Shown here in pieces: positions 34,440 to 45,483 of a stretch of DNA of 64,000 nucleotides; positions within the stretch are counted from its first letter, which is position 1; each line of letters begins with the position of its first letter. A program made the position numbers and the translations under genes. Origin of the DNA: Lewinellaceae bacterium. GTDB taxonomy: Bacteria; Bacteroidota; Bacteroidia; Chitinophagales; Saprospiraceae. The stretch spans positions 1 to 64,000 of the forward strand of contig JACJYG010000008.1 of NCBI GenBank assembly GCA_020636215.1, in the 5' to 3' direction. The notes under the pieces were generated by a model. The model worked only from the letters and a program-made list of their open reading frames with translations, made no database searches and was not told where the DNA came from.

Positions 34440-36875
34440 TCATTGAACCCTCACTTCCACGCTATCTCCCCGCAAGCCCGCCGCCTGCACCCTTACTGTT
34501 GTGCTGCCAGCATCACTGCCTGACCGCACAATGGCCATCGCTTTCCCGTAGAATAGGGAAACCTGCTTATCCTGGAAGGGTTCGAAAGATTGCGGGTTGC
34601 CGTTACCTGCGCCCGCTAAACGCCCGGCGCCTTCTACGGATATTTCCACCTTGTTGTCGGCCAGGGGGGCGAGGTTTCCATTTTCATCCAGTGCTTCGAT
34701 CAGGATGTAGGACAGATCCAATCCTCCCGCGGTGATTTCCGTTCGGTCGGCGGTGAGTTTCAGCCGGCTTGGTTTTCCGGCCGTTGGCATTACTTTTTCT
34801 CCCAATTGCTGCCCCTCTTTATAGGCCACTACCCGCAGTTCGCCGGGTTCGTAGATCACATCCCGCCACATCAAGCGAAATCGTTCTATTGACTTATCGG
34901 ATTTGGGGTCTTTGCATTGTTTGCCCAATGATTTCCCGTTGAGGAAGAGCTCGGCGCAGTCTCCGTTGGTGTAGACGAAAACCGGGACGTTTTTGCCCAC
35001 TCTGCCCTCCCAGTTCCAGTGGGGCAGGATGTGTATGGTGGTGTCTTCCTGTTTCCAGTAACTCTTGTACAAATAGAAGCGGTCTTTAGGGATGCCCACC
35101 AGGTCGACAATGCCGAAATAGGAACTGCGGGAAGCGTCCCGGCCCGTCAGGCCCATTTCTTTGATAGAATTATTATCGTAAGGTGTTGGTTCTCCCAGAT
35201 AATCAAAACCGGTCCATACGAATTCACCGGCCACGTAGGGCTCCTCCTGTTGCCACATGAAGTCATCATCAGACACTTCCGCCCACAGGGGGGCGTTGAG
35301 GTCGTAGGAACTTATCTGCAAAGATCTAGTGAAATTTGTTTTTTCTTCCGGAAGGGGGAATTCATAAAAGCCCCGGGTACTGAGGGTAGAGGCGGATTCA
35401 CTGATGATAACCGATTTATTGGGCTCCATCTGCCGGGCCAGGCGGTATCGGCGGCCGTAATTCCAGCTGTGTACATCATAATAATCAAAATGCCGGAGCT
35501 TGGCGCTTTCCTGGCTGTCGTTGACCAGCGTAGTGGGCCGGGTCGGGTCATATTTGTTGACGAAATTCAACATAGTGTGCAAGCGCTGAAAACCGTTGTT
35601 GAGGTTCCATTGGACGTCCCCGATCTCATTGCCCACACTCCAGATGAAAACGGAAGGATGGTTCCGGTCCCGTACGATGAAATTGCGGATGTTGCGATGG
35701 GCAAATTCTTCAAAATCGGTTTCCTCCGTGATATCGGCTTTCCCATCGTATTTGTCAAAGGCTTCGTCAAACAACAACAGGCCCATGCGGTCGCATAGTT
35801 CGGCGAGTTCGGGAGCCGCCACATTGTGGCTGTTGCGGATCGCATTGACGCCCGTCGCCTTCATGGCCTCTAATTGCCGTTCCATTGCCCGGGGATAGAA
35901 AGCCGCACCCAGGGGGCCGTGATCATGGTGCAGGTTGACGCCTTTGAGCTGAACCCGTCTGTCATTGAGATAAAACCCATTATCTGCGCTGAACCGGATG
36001 GTTCGTACGCCGAAGGGAGTGGTATAGGTGTCTACATCTTCTCCTCCAACCCGCACCCTCGTCCGGACTTCGTACAAGGCCGGATCCTCAATATCCCATC
36101 GGCGGGGGTTGCTCAATGTCAGCGTAGTTTCCAGCATTTTAGTATCCCGGGCCCGGATCGACCCGGAGGTTTCGCCGCTGGCAACAACCACGCCTTCCGG
36201 CGAGACGAGCTGGTGGATCAGCCGGATGCTATCGGTATTTTCCGAAAAGTTATTAATGGTCGTTTGGATGCGCACATCCGCATAGTGCGGCTTGACAATG
36301 GGGGTAGTAACATAGGCACCCCACACGTCGACATGCACAGGGTTGACAACTAGCAGTTGCACTTTCCGGTATATGCCCGCTCCGGGGTACCAACGGCTGT
36401 CGTGTTGCCGCGTGTCGGCATGCACGGCGAGCAGGTTAGCCCCTCCTGGATTGACAAAACCGGTGATATCCAGATAGAAGGAATTGTAGCCGTAGTCCCA
36501 TTGTCCAGCCAGCTTCCCGTTGATATACACTTTCGGGAAGGCCATTACCCCGTCGAAGATCAGGTAAATGTGCTTTCCGGCCAGGGCAGCGGGAATATCC
36601 AGCGATCGGCGGTACCAGCCTTCCCCTTTCCAGGGCAATTTACCGGTGTTGCCATCGCCGTCCAGGATAAACGGGCCGGTGATGGCCCAGTCGTGGGGCA
36701 ACGTGACTGCCTGCCAGGCGCCATCATCCAGATCAAGGGCGGCGCCTTTTTCCTGGGCGCCTTTGAAAAATTTCCACCCGTCATAGAGGTTGGTGAGCGT
36801 TCTTTCCTGAGCGGTGGCTAAAAAGGCAAGCTGTATGCAAAACCAGCTGGTTAGAATGGCCGGGAGCTTCTTCAT
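34440..36875 (-). CDS. GH2 family glycosidase (beta-galactosidase/glucuronidase type)
   Basis: 811 residues with a signal peptide (ending ATAQ). Domains are the GH2 sugar-binding jelly roll (about 25-185, VTLPHDWAITGPF and GEGWYRR), the immunoglobulin-like domain (about 190-290), and the TIM barrel (about 295-600) with LKGVNLHHDHG, the acid/base Glu in IWSVGNEIGD (about 414) and the nucleophile Glu in VIISESAST (about 491). DUF4982-like and bacterial Ig-like domains follow (about 620-811). It is periplasmic by signal peptide. The PHDW and LHHDHG patterns are common to Bacteroidota GH2 enzymes of several specificities, so the sugar cannot be named. Convergent with GH3. Confidence 0.9.
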   Translation of the reverse strand: MKKLPAILTSWFCIQLAFLATAQERTLTNLYDGWKFFKGAQEKGAALDLDDGAWQAVTLPHDWAITGPFILDGDGNTGKLPWKGEGWYRRSLDIPAALAGKHIYLIFDGVMAFPKVYINGKLAGQWDYGYNSFYLDITGFVNPGGANLLAVHADTRQHDSRWYPGAGIYRKVQLLVVNPVHVDVWGAYVTTPIVKPHYADVRIQTTINNFSENTDSIRLIHQLVSPEGVVVASGETSGSIRARDTKMLETTLTLSNPRRWDIEDPALYEVRTRVRVGGEDVDTYTTPFGVRTIRFSADNGFYLNDRRVQLKGVNLHHDHGPLGAAFYPRAMERQLEAMKATGVNAIRNSHNVAAPELAELCDRMGLLLFDEAFDKYDGKADITEETDFEEFAHRNIRNFIVRDRNHPSVFIWSVGNEIGDVQWNLNNGFQRLHTMLNFVNKYDPTRPTTLVNDSQESAKLRHFDYYDVHSWNYGRRYRLARQMEPNKSVIISESASTLSTRGFYEFPLPEEKTNFTRSLQISSYDLNAPLWAEVSDDDFMWQQEEPYVAGEFVWTGFDYLGEPTPYDNNSIKEMGLTGRDASRSSYFGIVDLVGIPKDRFYLYKSYWKQEDTTIHILPHWNWEGRVGKNVPVFVYTNGDCAELFLNGKSLGKQCKDPKSDKSIERFRLMWRDVIYEPGELRVVAYKEGQQLGEKVMPTAGKPSRLKLTADRTEITAGGLDLSYILIEALDENGNLAPLADNKVEISVEGAGRLAGAGNGNPQSFEPFQDKQVSLFYGKAMAIVRSGSDAGSTTVRVQAAGLRGDSVEVRVQ

Positions 36876-36928
36876 GTGTTACTTTTATAGGAACCCAATG
36901 TAGAATTTTCACGGTCAAAAACACCATC

Positions 36929-37681
36929 CTAATCCAGTTTATATCCAACCAGGATAGGGACGATCTCGCGCTCCATTTCAAACAGCGGCCGTCTTTGCCG
37001 GCAAACCACCACGAGGGTTTCAGTGTACGGAGATCTTATCAGCCCGGCGACCTCCGGTTGCTCCCCAAAATAATCTTTATAGATAACCCGAGGGCCGTAC
37101 TTATTGCTTTTCAGCGTGTATTCGGACAGGATATCTTCACTTTCTAAGGCCTGTTCTATTTCAAAAGAGATACCCTGATAGCCGGCCTGCTTTGTGAATG
37201 CTACGGCAGGATCAAAGACAATACCTTCCTTTTTCAGGCCCGGCAGCACCTCTTTTTCACTCAGCAGCCACATATATTTGAAAACTTGCTCCTTCGATTC
37301 CGTTCCATTGACCAGGACGACCGCCGCAGGGTCAAATTCAAAATACAATTCAGCCGTATCGGACACGATGCCATAGGCAATCTCTTTTCTCCAAAGCGTA
37401 TCGCCGGAATTCATGTTTTTGATAGTGTAGGCTACATTGTGGCTGCCCTCGTAAGCGATCGAATATTCAGCATAGGCAAAGAGGCCCTCTTTCGACCAAC
37501 CCAGGGGGAATAAAGTAGTGATCACATCGGCCATTACGATTTCGGCGCTGTCTGCCGCCGGCGCTTTCGGGGCTTTATAATAAACCAATTCTTTTATTTT
37601 TTTAGAATAGTTGCTTTCTTTCAGGGCCGAAGCCATGAAGAATGCATAAGGCCCAGAACCAAGGCAGGACATATCTTTCAT
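36929..37681 (-). CDS. Hypothetical protein
   Basis: 250 residues with no recognised family. It lacks a clear signal peptide from the ATG at 37681, although a short hydrophobic stretch (YAFFMASAL) occurs at about 12-20. The body alternates beta-like stretches (VVVCRQRRPLFEMEREIVPILVGY at the end, ELYFEFDPAAVVLVNG in the middle). Codon use resembles its neighbours and the frame is uninterrupted, so it is likely real. It lies upstream of GH2 in the same direction (53 bp between), which suggests co-transcription, and is divergent from the DUF3472 lipoprotein gene across 180 bp. Confidence 0.6.
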   Translation of the reverse strand: MKDMSCLGSGPYAFFMASALKESNYSKKIKELVYYKAPKAPAADSAEIVMADVITTLFPLGWSKEGLFAYAEYSIAYEGSHNVAYTIKNMNSGDTLWRKEIAYGIVSDTAELYFEFDPAAVVLVNGTESKEQVFKYMWLLSEKEVLPGLKKEGIVFDPAVAFTKQAGYQGISFEIEQALESEDILSEYTLKSNKYGPRVIYKDYFGEQPEVAGLIRSPYTETLVVVCRQRRPLFEMEREIVPILVGYKLD

Positions 37682-37861
37682 TTATTGGTGTTTTCGCTTT
37701 ATTGGGCCTACAATCTGTTTCTGATACCAGTTTAATACAACAGTTGCCTTTATTTCTTTGCCTGTTGATCGCCTTGTGCTGTTCCTCCTGCCATCACGAA
37801 AAGCGGCAGGCTGCCCTTGGAATGCATCCTTTTCCGTAGCTTTCCAGTAAATAAGTGAAAA

Positions 37862-39172
37862 ATGAAAAGTATCGGCCCATTCCTGCCACTCTTTTTTCTG
37901 CTGCTGTCCTGCTCTGTTCAAGACCCATTGGGCAAGGGCGCTCCCCCTGAAAACACCTCCTGGAATAAAAGTATCCCTCTTGCCGGCAATGCCTGGGTGC
38001 TCGACGATCTGCTGGCTTCTTCCAGCCTGATTCAGGAAAACGGCCTGGCCAACTGGTCAGAAGCAGGCCATTCCATCGGGGTGTTTTTTCACCTGTCCGG
38101 TACCGGCAAGATGCAGATGGCCCTTCGCGCCAGGGTACAAAGCGGTGAATCTGTATTGAACTACACCTTTGGCGGACAAACGGGGGAAATAAGCTTGCAC
38201 AACACCGATTGGGCAATCATTCCGATCGGTGCTTTTGACGTAAGCCTGCCCGGATATCAGCGGCTGGAACTGCAGGGCAAAACCCGCACAGGCCCTTATT
38301 TTGCCGAAGTGGAGGCTGTATTACTAGGAGGGGCTGCTGCCAAAGGGGAGGCCCATTATGTGAAAGATGAATTTTACTGGGGCCGGCGCGGGCCGTCGGT
38401 GCACTTATGGTACCCACAAGCAGATAGGATAGCACAGGTGGAATGGTTTTACAACGAAATTACCGTTCCGGAGGGGCAGGATGTACTCGGTTCCTATTTT
38501 ATGGCCAATGGCTTTAACGAAGGCTACTTCGGCTTTCAGGTCAATTCGGATACAGAGCGGCGCATCCTCTTTTCGGTTTGGAGCCCTTATCAGACCGACA
38601 ACCCCAACGAGATTCCCGAAGATCAGAAGATTAAACTCCTTAAAAAAGGCCAGGACGTGTATACCGGAGAATTCGGCAACGAGGGTTCCGGTGGACAAAG
38701 CTACCTGCGCTACCCCTGGCGCGCGGGTGTCACGTATCGCTTCCTCCTTCGCGGCCACCCTGCTGCGGGTAATACTACCGACTATACGGCCTGGTTTTAC
38801 GCACCCGAAGCTGGCCAATGGCGGCTGATTGCCAGTTGGCGGCGCCCAAAAACCAATACCTATCTGGCCGGGTTGTATTCTTTTCTCGAAAACTTCATAC
38901 CCGAAACCGGAGCCACTTCCCGCTACGCCCGTTACAGCAACCAATGGGCCCGCGATACCGGCGGCCAGTGGCATGAACTGACTCGCGCCCACTTCACTGC
39001 CGACGATACCGCCCGCAAAGGCAATCGCCTGGATTATACCGGCGGGATGCAAAACGGTGCTTTCTTCCTCCGGAATTGCGGCTTCTTCAACGAACGAACG
39101 GAAATAGATACCGATTTTGAACGGCCGGCAACCGGGAAGCAGCCGGTAATAGATTTGAACGGATTGCCGTGA
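37862..39172 (+). CDS. DUF3472 domain lipoprotein with DUF5077-like N-terminal domain
   Basis: 436 residues. The lipoprotein signal ends LFFLLLSC (Cys about 17). The N-terminal beta-sandwich (about 35-160, SIPLAGNAWVLDD, FFHLSGTG) matches the DUF5077 type. The second region (about 165-430) has the DUF3472 pattern: SVHLWYP, YFMANGFNEGYFGFQVNS, FSVWSPYQTDNP, GGQSYLRYPWRAG and a WRLIASWRRP segment. These proteins occur near polysaccharide-utilization genes in Bacteroidota and probably bind or process carbohydrate; no enzymatic activity is assigned here. A hairpin at 39172 may terminate it. Confidence 0.8.
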   Translation: MKSIGPFLPLFFLLLSCSVQDPLGKGAPPENTSWNKSIPLAGNAWVLDDLLASSSLIQENGLANWSEAGHSIGVFFHLSGTGKMQMALRARVQSGESVLNYTFGGQTGEISLHNTDWAIIPIGAFDVSLPGYQRLELQGKTRTGPYFAEVEAVLLGGAAAKGEAHYVKDEFYWGRRGPSVHLWYPQADRIAQVEWFYNEITVPEGQDVLGSYFMANGFNEGYFGFQVNSDTERRILFSVWSPYQTDNPNEIPEDQKIKLLKKGQDVYTGEFGNEGSGGQSYLRYPWRAGVTYRFLLRGHPAAGNTTDYTAWFYAPEAGQWRLIASWRRPKTNTYLAGLYSFLENFIPETGATSRYARYSNQWARDTGGQWHELTRAHFTADDTARKGNRLDYTGGMQNGAFFLRNCGFFNERTEIDTDFERPATGKQPVIDLNGLP

Positions 39173-39203
39173 TAGTGGCCCGCGTAGAGGCCGCCACCAC
39201 TAT
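39172..39203 (+). terminator. Candidate hairpin terminator
   Basis: ATAGTGG (39172-39178) pairs with CCACTAT (39197-39203) around a GC-rich loop, directly at the DUF3472 stop codon. TTTTTCCCCC occurs some 15 bp further on. It lies between convergent genes. Confidence 0.45.
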
Positions 39204-39269
39204 GACCTTCCGGATTTTTCCCCCTTTGGTTTCGGTTTTGGGGCTTAACTAAATGGGATTGGCACAATG

Positions 39270-40313
39270 TTATGAGCTTTTTTTCTTTCTCAATATCTTT
39301 AAAATGCGATTATATTCAATTTCAGATAAACTCCAATTGTAGCCTTCAAAGTCGACAGTGTTTGTGAATTGAATGACTACCGCATCGATGTCCTTGTGAT
39401 ATTTGGCAATTGTTTGGTAACCTGGAATCAAGCCAGTATGTTCATATTTGTAAATTGAGGAATAAATTTCCTGCTCTTTTTTGTTCTTAAACACAGAGCC
39501 ATCATTTAAAGCTCTTATGAATTTACCCAAATCCTCGGCTGTAGCCAACATCGAGCCAATATCATCTGTTTTTAGATCATTATCGTAGCCAACATAGTAA
39601 CCACTCATTACCTCATCCATGTTTACATCGTGAATAGAACCATACGTATGGGTTAGATTCAATGGTGTTAAAATTTCTTCCTGTATATATTGGAAAGAAC
39701 TATATCCAAGCACTTTGTCCATAATTCTTGCGAGTAATAAGTAATTGGTGTTGGAATATTCATAGTCTTCATCGGGTTTGAAATTTGCAGGCATATCAAG
39801 CACTAAGGCAAGCTTTTCATCATCGCTTTCTTTAGGAGCAGCCCAATAATTAAAAGAGTCTGTGTAATTTGGAATTCCACTTCGATGCTGCACCATCATT
39901 CTCAAGGTTATTTTATCGGCATTTTCAATTCTTCCTTTCAATTCTGGTAAATAATCAGCGAGGCTTTTGTCTAATGACAACTTACCACTGCTTGCTAGTT
40001 TTGTAATAGCTAAGGCATTATATAACTTACCTACACTGGCTATTTTGAATAATGCCTTAGGATCCGCAGGTATTTTGTTTTCTCTGTTTTTATAACCTGC
40101 AGCAAAAAGTGCAGGTTCTTTTCCGCCTTCATCAACGTAAACTATAATTCCGTCAAAGCCCATATCAATGGCTTCATTTACTTGCTCTTGGACGTTGTCC
40201 GGAAGTGGTTTTATCCAAGCTATTACTATTGGCCAGGGTACAAAAAACATGGAAATAATGGTTCCAATAGCCAACGTTATTCTGATTATCTTTTGGGTTT
40301 GATTTTTAGTCAT
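39270..40313 (-). CDS. Serine hydrolase, beta-lactamase class C family
   Basis: 347 residues. An N-terminal membrane anchor (IIRITLAIGTIISMFFVPW, about 9-28) precedes the catalytic domain. FKIASVGKLYNA has the SxxK motif (about 91-94), YEYSNTNYLLL carries YxN (about 187), and EHTGLIPGYQ has the HTG motif (about 302). It lacks the DUF3471 domain of the 7903 gene. It is the intact relative of the pseudogene at 6722-7757, sharing the unusual anchor and the QVNEAI..GFDGIIVYV segment. Upstream on its strand, CCGTTGTGC (40354-40344 region) resembles the right core of an attC-like site, and the gene is also AT-rich compared with its neighbours, consistent with separate acquisition. Confidence 0.85.
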   Translation of the reverse strand: MTKNQTQKIIRITLAIGTIISMFFVPWPIVIAWIKPLPDNVQEQVNEAIDMGFDGIIVYVDEGGKEPALFAAGYKNRENKIPADPKALFKIASVGKLYNALAITKLASSGKLSLDKSLADYLPELKGRIENADKITLRMMVQHRSGIPNYTDSFNYWAAPKESDDEKLALVLDMPANFKPDEDYEYSNTNYLLLARIMDKVLGYSSFQYIQEEILTPLNLTHTYGSIHDVNMDEVMSGYYVGYDNDLKTDDIGSMLATAEDLGKFIRALNDGSVFKNKKEQEIYSSIYKYEHTGLIPGYQTIAKYHKDIDAVVIQFTNTVDFEGYNWSLSEIEYNRILKILRKKKSS

Positions 40314-40612
40314 AATTTCAAATCATCCAATTTTCTTTATTGTGCACAACGGCAGCCTCCCGCTGTGCGGGACAGGTAGTGAAAAAACCCATCGTCCAAG
40401 TTACAAAAACTCCCTTCACGCCGCCCTCCTGCACCCAGGAATACTGTACAACCAGCCATTTTCCACTGCGCAAAGGCGCACCCTCCGGGCCTTGAACCGG
40501 AAAAAGCCAAAAAACAGCCTTTTCAGCGATTTCAACAAGGCCTTTACGCCCGGAATAGGGCTGCCTTCGTTGAAACTTCGGCAGGCTGGCATAGCTCGCC
40601 TGAGGTTACTAT
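40314..40612. other. Intergenic stretch with attC-like right end
   Basis: No gene is seen. On the minus strand, GGCTGCCGTTGTGC (about 40357-40344) with the nearby hairpin CCCGCACAGCGGG looks like the right half of an attC-like site placed 31 bp before the serine hydrolase start, but a matching left core was not found. The rest is GC-richer, repeat-like sequence without a frame worth naming. GGTTACTATTTA (40605) recurs at 51357. Confidence 0.35.
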
Positions 40613-41023
40613 TTATTTGTCAAAAATGTCCATCGGGCAAGACGGATATTTTTCTACGATTAATTTAGCGACTCTGCCATTCTGTTTTGGTAAATCGATA
40701 AGTTCAAAATCGTCATTAAATTCAATGCCATCCGGCCAATTTACCGCTTCCCATACGCCACCAACTTTTTTAAACAAAGACCAACTTGGCTCAGTATATT
40801 CAATGTTGTCTTTTAGAGGAGTCACACTTACACATGCCCAATTCCTGTTTAACAAAAAATGATCTACTCTAATTAATATCTCATTTTTTTCCTCTCCAAA
40901 ATCTTCTCTGAGAATGTTAAGAATTTCTTTTCTTTCTTTTGATCCTTCTTTAGGAACATGTGCTTTTTGGGCATAACAACCTACGCCAATAAGTAGGCAA
41001 AATAAAAATAGCCTTTTTTTCAT
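40613..41023 (-). CDS. Small secreted protein of unknown function
   Basis: 136 residues with a clear signal peptide (MKKRLFLFCLLIGVGCYAQ). The mature part begins HVPKEGSKERKEILNILRED and has a compact alpha/beta pattern with several Trp residues (RNWACVSV, PSWSLF, GGVWEAVNWPDG). It resembles small periplasmic proteins found singly in Bacteroidota, but no named family is recognised. The gene stands alone between the serine hydrolase and the decayed hybrid sensor, all on the minus strand, and is AT-rich relative to the GC-richer sequence on either side. Confidence 0.7.
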   Translation of the reverse strand: MKKRLFLFCLLIGVGCYAQKAHVPKEGSKERKEILNILREDFGEEKNEILIRVDHFLLNRNWACVSVTPLKDNIEYTEPSWSLFKKVGGVWEAVNWPDGIEFNDDFELIDLPKQNGRVAKLIVEKYPSCPMDIFDK

Positions 41024-41211
41024 AAAATTAGGTTTTAGTTAATTAATGTTCATTTGTAAAAAACTGATGGTACAAAGATGAGGGCAGCCGGCCCAAATCG
41101 CTTTTCCGAATGGGTGCGGAGATTTGACGATCCGTCGCATCGGCCCACTAAATGTTTGTCAATCCGTTGCACGAATTGGATGCGGCTTTGGCATAATAAT
41201 TTGGAATCCAG

Positions 41212-44200
41212 CTACTTGCTGGTTGTGCTCGGCGGCTCTCCGAACACATCCTGATACGACCTGGAAAAATGGGCGAGGTTTTTATATCCCACCTTCCAGG
41301 CCACTTCGGAGACGTTCAGATCTGTCGTTTCCAGTAATTCTTTGGCCTTGTTCAGGCGGTAGGAACGGATGAATTCGGAGGGGGATTCATCGATCAGGGC
41401 AATTAGTTTCCGGTACAACTGGGAGCGGCTCATGCCGATCTTCTGACAGAGTTGCGGCAAAGCGAAATCTTCGTCTTCGTAGTGCTCCTCTATGATCCCC
41501 CGCACCTTCCGGATGAAGGCATCTTCTAACTGTATCGCTTCCACTTCCACTTCGGGGGGGCGGTTGTTGTTTCCGGCGGAGTTGTCGTTGGAAAAATAGG
41601 CCACCATACGCTGCTGCCGTTCCACCAGTTTGGCCAGGCGGACGAGCAGCTCTTCGCGGTCAAAGGGTTTGGCAAGGTAAGCGTCTGCACCACGGCGCAG
41701 CCCCGCGATCTTAGAAGAAGCATCGGCCTTAGCGGTCAGCAGGATGATGGGGATGTGGCTGGTGCGCTCGTCGTTTTTCAGCGTATCGCACACCTCGTAG
41801 CCATTTTTCTCGGGCATCATCACATCACTGATGATGAGGTCCGGGATGTTTTCGATTGCCTTTTCGATGCCAATAAGGCCGTTGTAAGCTACGTCCAGCT
41901 GGTAAATATCATTCAGGCAGCTCTTGAGATAGGTGACGACATCGGGATTGTCTTCAATGAGGAGCAACTGAGGGCGTTCATCAGCTGTGGATGCCGGTTT
42001 ATCGAGCCCCATAGTTGTGGATTCAGCGGATGCCGGGGCCGGCTGGCCTTCGTAATCCGGAATGGCGCCGTTCTGTATCGAATCGGCCTGATTATTTACG
42101 GGCAGGATCACCGTAAACCGGGTACCTGCACCAAGCTCGCTTTCCACTGCTATCGTTCCGCCCATCAACTTCACCAGCTCCTGCGTATGCGCCAATCCTA
42201 TACCCGTACCTTCCCGCTTCCGGGTCGTAGAGCCGTCGGCCTGAAAAAAGCGATTGAATACAAAGGGCAGTTTTTCCTGATCAATCCCCACCCCGGTATC
42301 GGATACCTCCAGGAACAACTGCTTGTCTTCTTCTTTGGCCCGCACCGTCACCTCCCCGCCGGAAGGCGTGAATTTTACGGCATTGGAAATCAGGTTCGTT
42401 ACTACCTGCTTGAGCTGCTCCGGGTCGTAGTCCATCACCAGCGACTCCAGCGATGTGTGGAAGCGGAGGGACAAGTTTCGGCTGTTCGCATAGGTTTGAA
42501 AGGACTCCGCCAGATAGCGGAGATAGGGCACAACATCCCTTGCTGGAGCTTAAGTTGAAACGCACCACTTTCTAATTTAGACAAATCGAGCAGTTGGTTG
42601 ATCAACTGCAGCAGGTTCTTACCATTATTTCGGATGAGCTCAACCCCATTGTCCAGATACTTTTCGGGCGCCCTCTTGATCTGCTCCGCCATACCCAGGA
42701 TAACGGTAAGCGGCGTGCGGAACTCATGAGTGAGATTGGTGTATAGCCGGCTCTTAAAGCTGTCCAGCTCTTTGAGTTTATCGGCTTCCACTTTTTCCAG
42801 GTACCAGGTTGGTTTTCAACGCCTGCCGGTGGAGTTCGGATCTTCGGACAGCATACAGGATGCCGCCCAGCACTACAGCGTAAAGCAGGTAAGCCCACCA
42901 GGTGGCCCACCAGGGCGGGTGGACGACAATGGTTAAAGAAGTAGTTGCTTGATTCCATCTATCGTCGTTGTTGCTGCCTTTTACATTTAAAGTGTATTGG
43001 TAGGGATCAAGGTTGGTAAAGGTGATCTCCCTTTTGGTTCCCAGGTTTATCCAATCGTTGTTGAAGCCATACAATTGGTAGGCGTATTGGTTTTTTGGGA
43101 ATTGCGAAAATTGAGCGCCGTCAGTTCGAAAATGATAATGTTGTCCTCATAGGAAAGGTGTATCTCATCCCGGTGGGTTATGCCTTTCACCTCCGTCTCA
43201 GAGTTTTGCCTCCTCGGGTGTTGTATTTTTTTAAAGAGGAGATAATAACCGCAGGAATAAAAGGGTTCTCCCGGATGCTATCCGGATAGAACAAGCTCAG
43301 CCCGTTTTTACCTCCGGCGTAGAAGGCAGCCTTACTTTTACTGCTGATGAAGGCATTGGGGTTGAAGCCATGGTTTAAGAGCCCGTCCCTGGAGTCATAG
43401 TTTTTAAATTTCCCGGTTTTTGGGCAAAACCGGGAAATGCCGTTTTTCGTGGTAAGCCATAGGAAGCCTTGTTTATCTTCCTGGATACCGATGATGTAAC
43501 CATCGGTAAAGTATTCCGATTCAGATAGTGTTCAAAGGAATGGGTGGCGGGGTTGAATTTTTCCAGCCCCCTGCAGTGCCGATCCATAGTTGCCCCGGCT
43601 GTCTTCAAAGATGGCGTTTATAGTATTATTGGCGAGTGAATTTGGGGACTTCAGGCTCTGTTGATACAAAATGAAGGCGTCCGTTCCGGGATCAAAGCGG
43701 TGAAGCCCGTCTAAAGTACCCACCCAGATGTTGCCGTTTTCCGACTGCAGCAGGCAGGTGGTACGGTAGTGGTTCAGGCGCGCCCGCTTTTCGGGAGAGT
43801 GCCGGTAGCTTTTGAAGCGGCCTTTTTCGATCGCTTCCTGATCTTTTAAAACCGAAACACCTAGCGTGGTGCTTACCCAGATCTCGTGTTCGGCGGTTTC
43901 CAGAATATCGGTAACAAAGTCATCGGACAGGCTGGTGGAGTCATTCCTGTCGGTCAAAAAGTATTGAACGGTTTGCGTTTTTGGTAGTGGTAAAGGTTGA
44001 GGCCTCTGCCCCAGGTGCCGATCCATATATTGCCCTTGCTGTCCTGTAACAGGGTAGATATCTCATTGCTGTTCAATCCGTTGGGGGAAGTAAGTGTGGA
44101 GGGTACGGGACGAAAACTGTAGGTTTTGGGGTTAAATATCTTCAACCCATGCCGTCTTGCCCCGATCCAGACTTCATCTTCCCCGACTTCCAGCAGGGCA

Positions 44201-45433
44201 TTGATATAGGAATGGGGCACTCCGTTTCTCTGCCCGGCCTGGTATTGGAAGTTGGTGAAATGGTTGCCTGTTTTTACGATATGGAAAACCCCGGCCCCCG
44301 CGGTGCCGAACCAAATATCACCTGCCTGGTCTTCTATAGGCTCCAGTACCCAATTATGGGCTGGGGTAAAAGGAGCGAGCCCTTCAGGGAGAAAAAAGCT
44401 GGTTTGCTGAAAATTAGCATCCAGGAGGTATAACCCCTGCCAGCTCGATGCCAGATAACGGCCGGAAAGGGTGCGCCGGAACCCATTGAGCCCGATGCCG
44501 TCCAAAGCCGCAGCGCTCGTGCGGGCCAGGTAACCATCATCTGTGTACTGATAAAGCTTTTCAGTTGCCACAACCCAGTTTTTGCCGTCCTGAGGAGGGG
44601 CGATCCGGTAGATATTCAGGTACATGCCTTTGTCACTACTTTCCTCCACCAGGACTTGCCGAAAGGTTCCCGCTTTCTGGTCAAAAAGCATCAGGCCCAT
44701 TCCTGCGTATCCAACCAGTAGCCGGCCGTCGGCTGATGAGCCGATGGCCGTCACGATATGAGTAGGTTCATTTTCCCAGGGCAGGTGGTGGGTAGCCTGG
44801 TGCCAGAAGCGGGAAAAGGTTTGGCTGGACTTGTCGAACCGGTTCAATCCGTTGAAGGTGCCCAGCCACAGTAAGCCGGATTCATCTATCAGAAGATTTT
44901 TACCTGGTTGTGGCTGATGCTTTTCTCATCCTCAGGATCATGCTGGAAACTCCGGAAAGTTTCCGTCCGGGGTCAAAGCAGTTGAGCCCCCCATCGGTGG
45001 CGATCCAGAGGAAGCCCTCCTCGTCTTCCAGCAGCGCGTTGATTTTATTGTTGCTGATGCTGGAAGAGTCGCCCGGACTGTGTTTGTAAACGGTGAAGGA
45101 GTAGCCGTCGTAACGGTTCAGTCCGTCGTTGGTGCCAAACCAGAGGTACCCCGTCCGGTCCTGAAGGCAGGCATTGACCATGTTATCCGACAGCCCCTGC
45201 TCAATGGTGAGCTGTTCTACGGAATATTTCCGGCCCGTTCCGTTGGCCTGCCCGGAAGCGGCATGTTTTTGCCCGGAGAGAGGGGCCGGGGTAAAAAAGA
45301 GCAAACCCATAGAAAAGGCCAGCGCCCGGAAGATATTCAGGCTCCATGTACTGTTTTCTAAGGTGGAGCAGGCTATCGGTAAAATAGCCGGAGAAAGCAG
45401 CAGGCGGAGGAATTTGAAAGAAATAAAGCTCAT
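41212..45433 (-). pseudogene. Reg_prop-type hybrid two-component sensor (HTCS), many frameshifts
   Basis: All parts of a canonical HTCS are present in order but in different frames. They are an N-terminal signal and Reg_prop blades (LTIEQGLSDNMV, GYLWFGTNDGLNRYD; 45433-44900), more blades (44847-43954 and 44026-43532), a Y_Y_Y domain with the following membrane span (43074-42778), HisKA with THEFRTPLTVILG (42791-42435), then HATPase, receiver (DLIISDVMMPEKNG) and AraC HTH in one 439-codon frame (42531-41212). At least six frame changes are needed, some at homopolymers. Restored, it would be about 1,400 residues. HTCS proteins sense oligosaccharides in the periplasm and switch on adjacent PULs; here that input is lost. 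Confidence 0.85.
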
Positions 45434-45483
45434 TGCTGTTCAGGGCGTTTCCCATTTATTTGCTGAGCGTGGAATGGTTACCC

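Noticed and set aside
35019..36353. Frames antisense to the GH2 gene
   Set aside because: The sense strand has all GH2 motifs; the antisense products show no domain and no start context.
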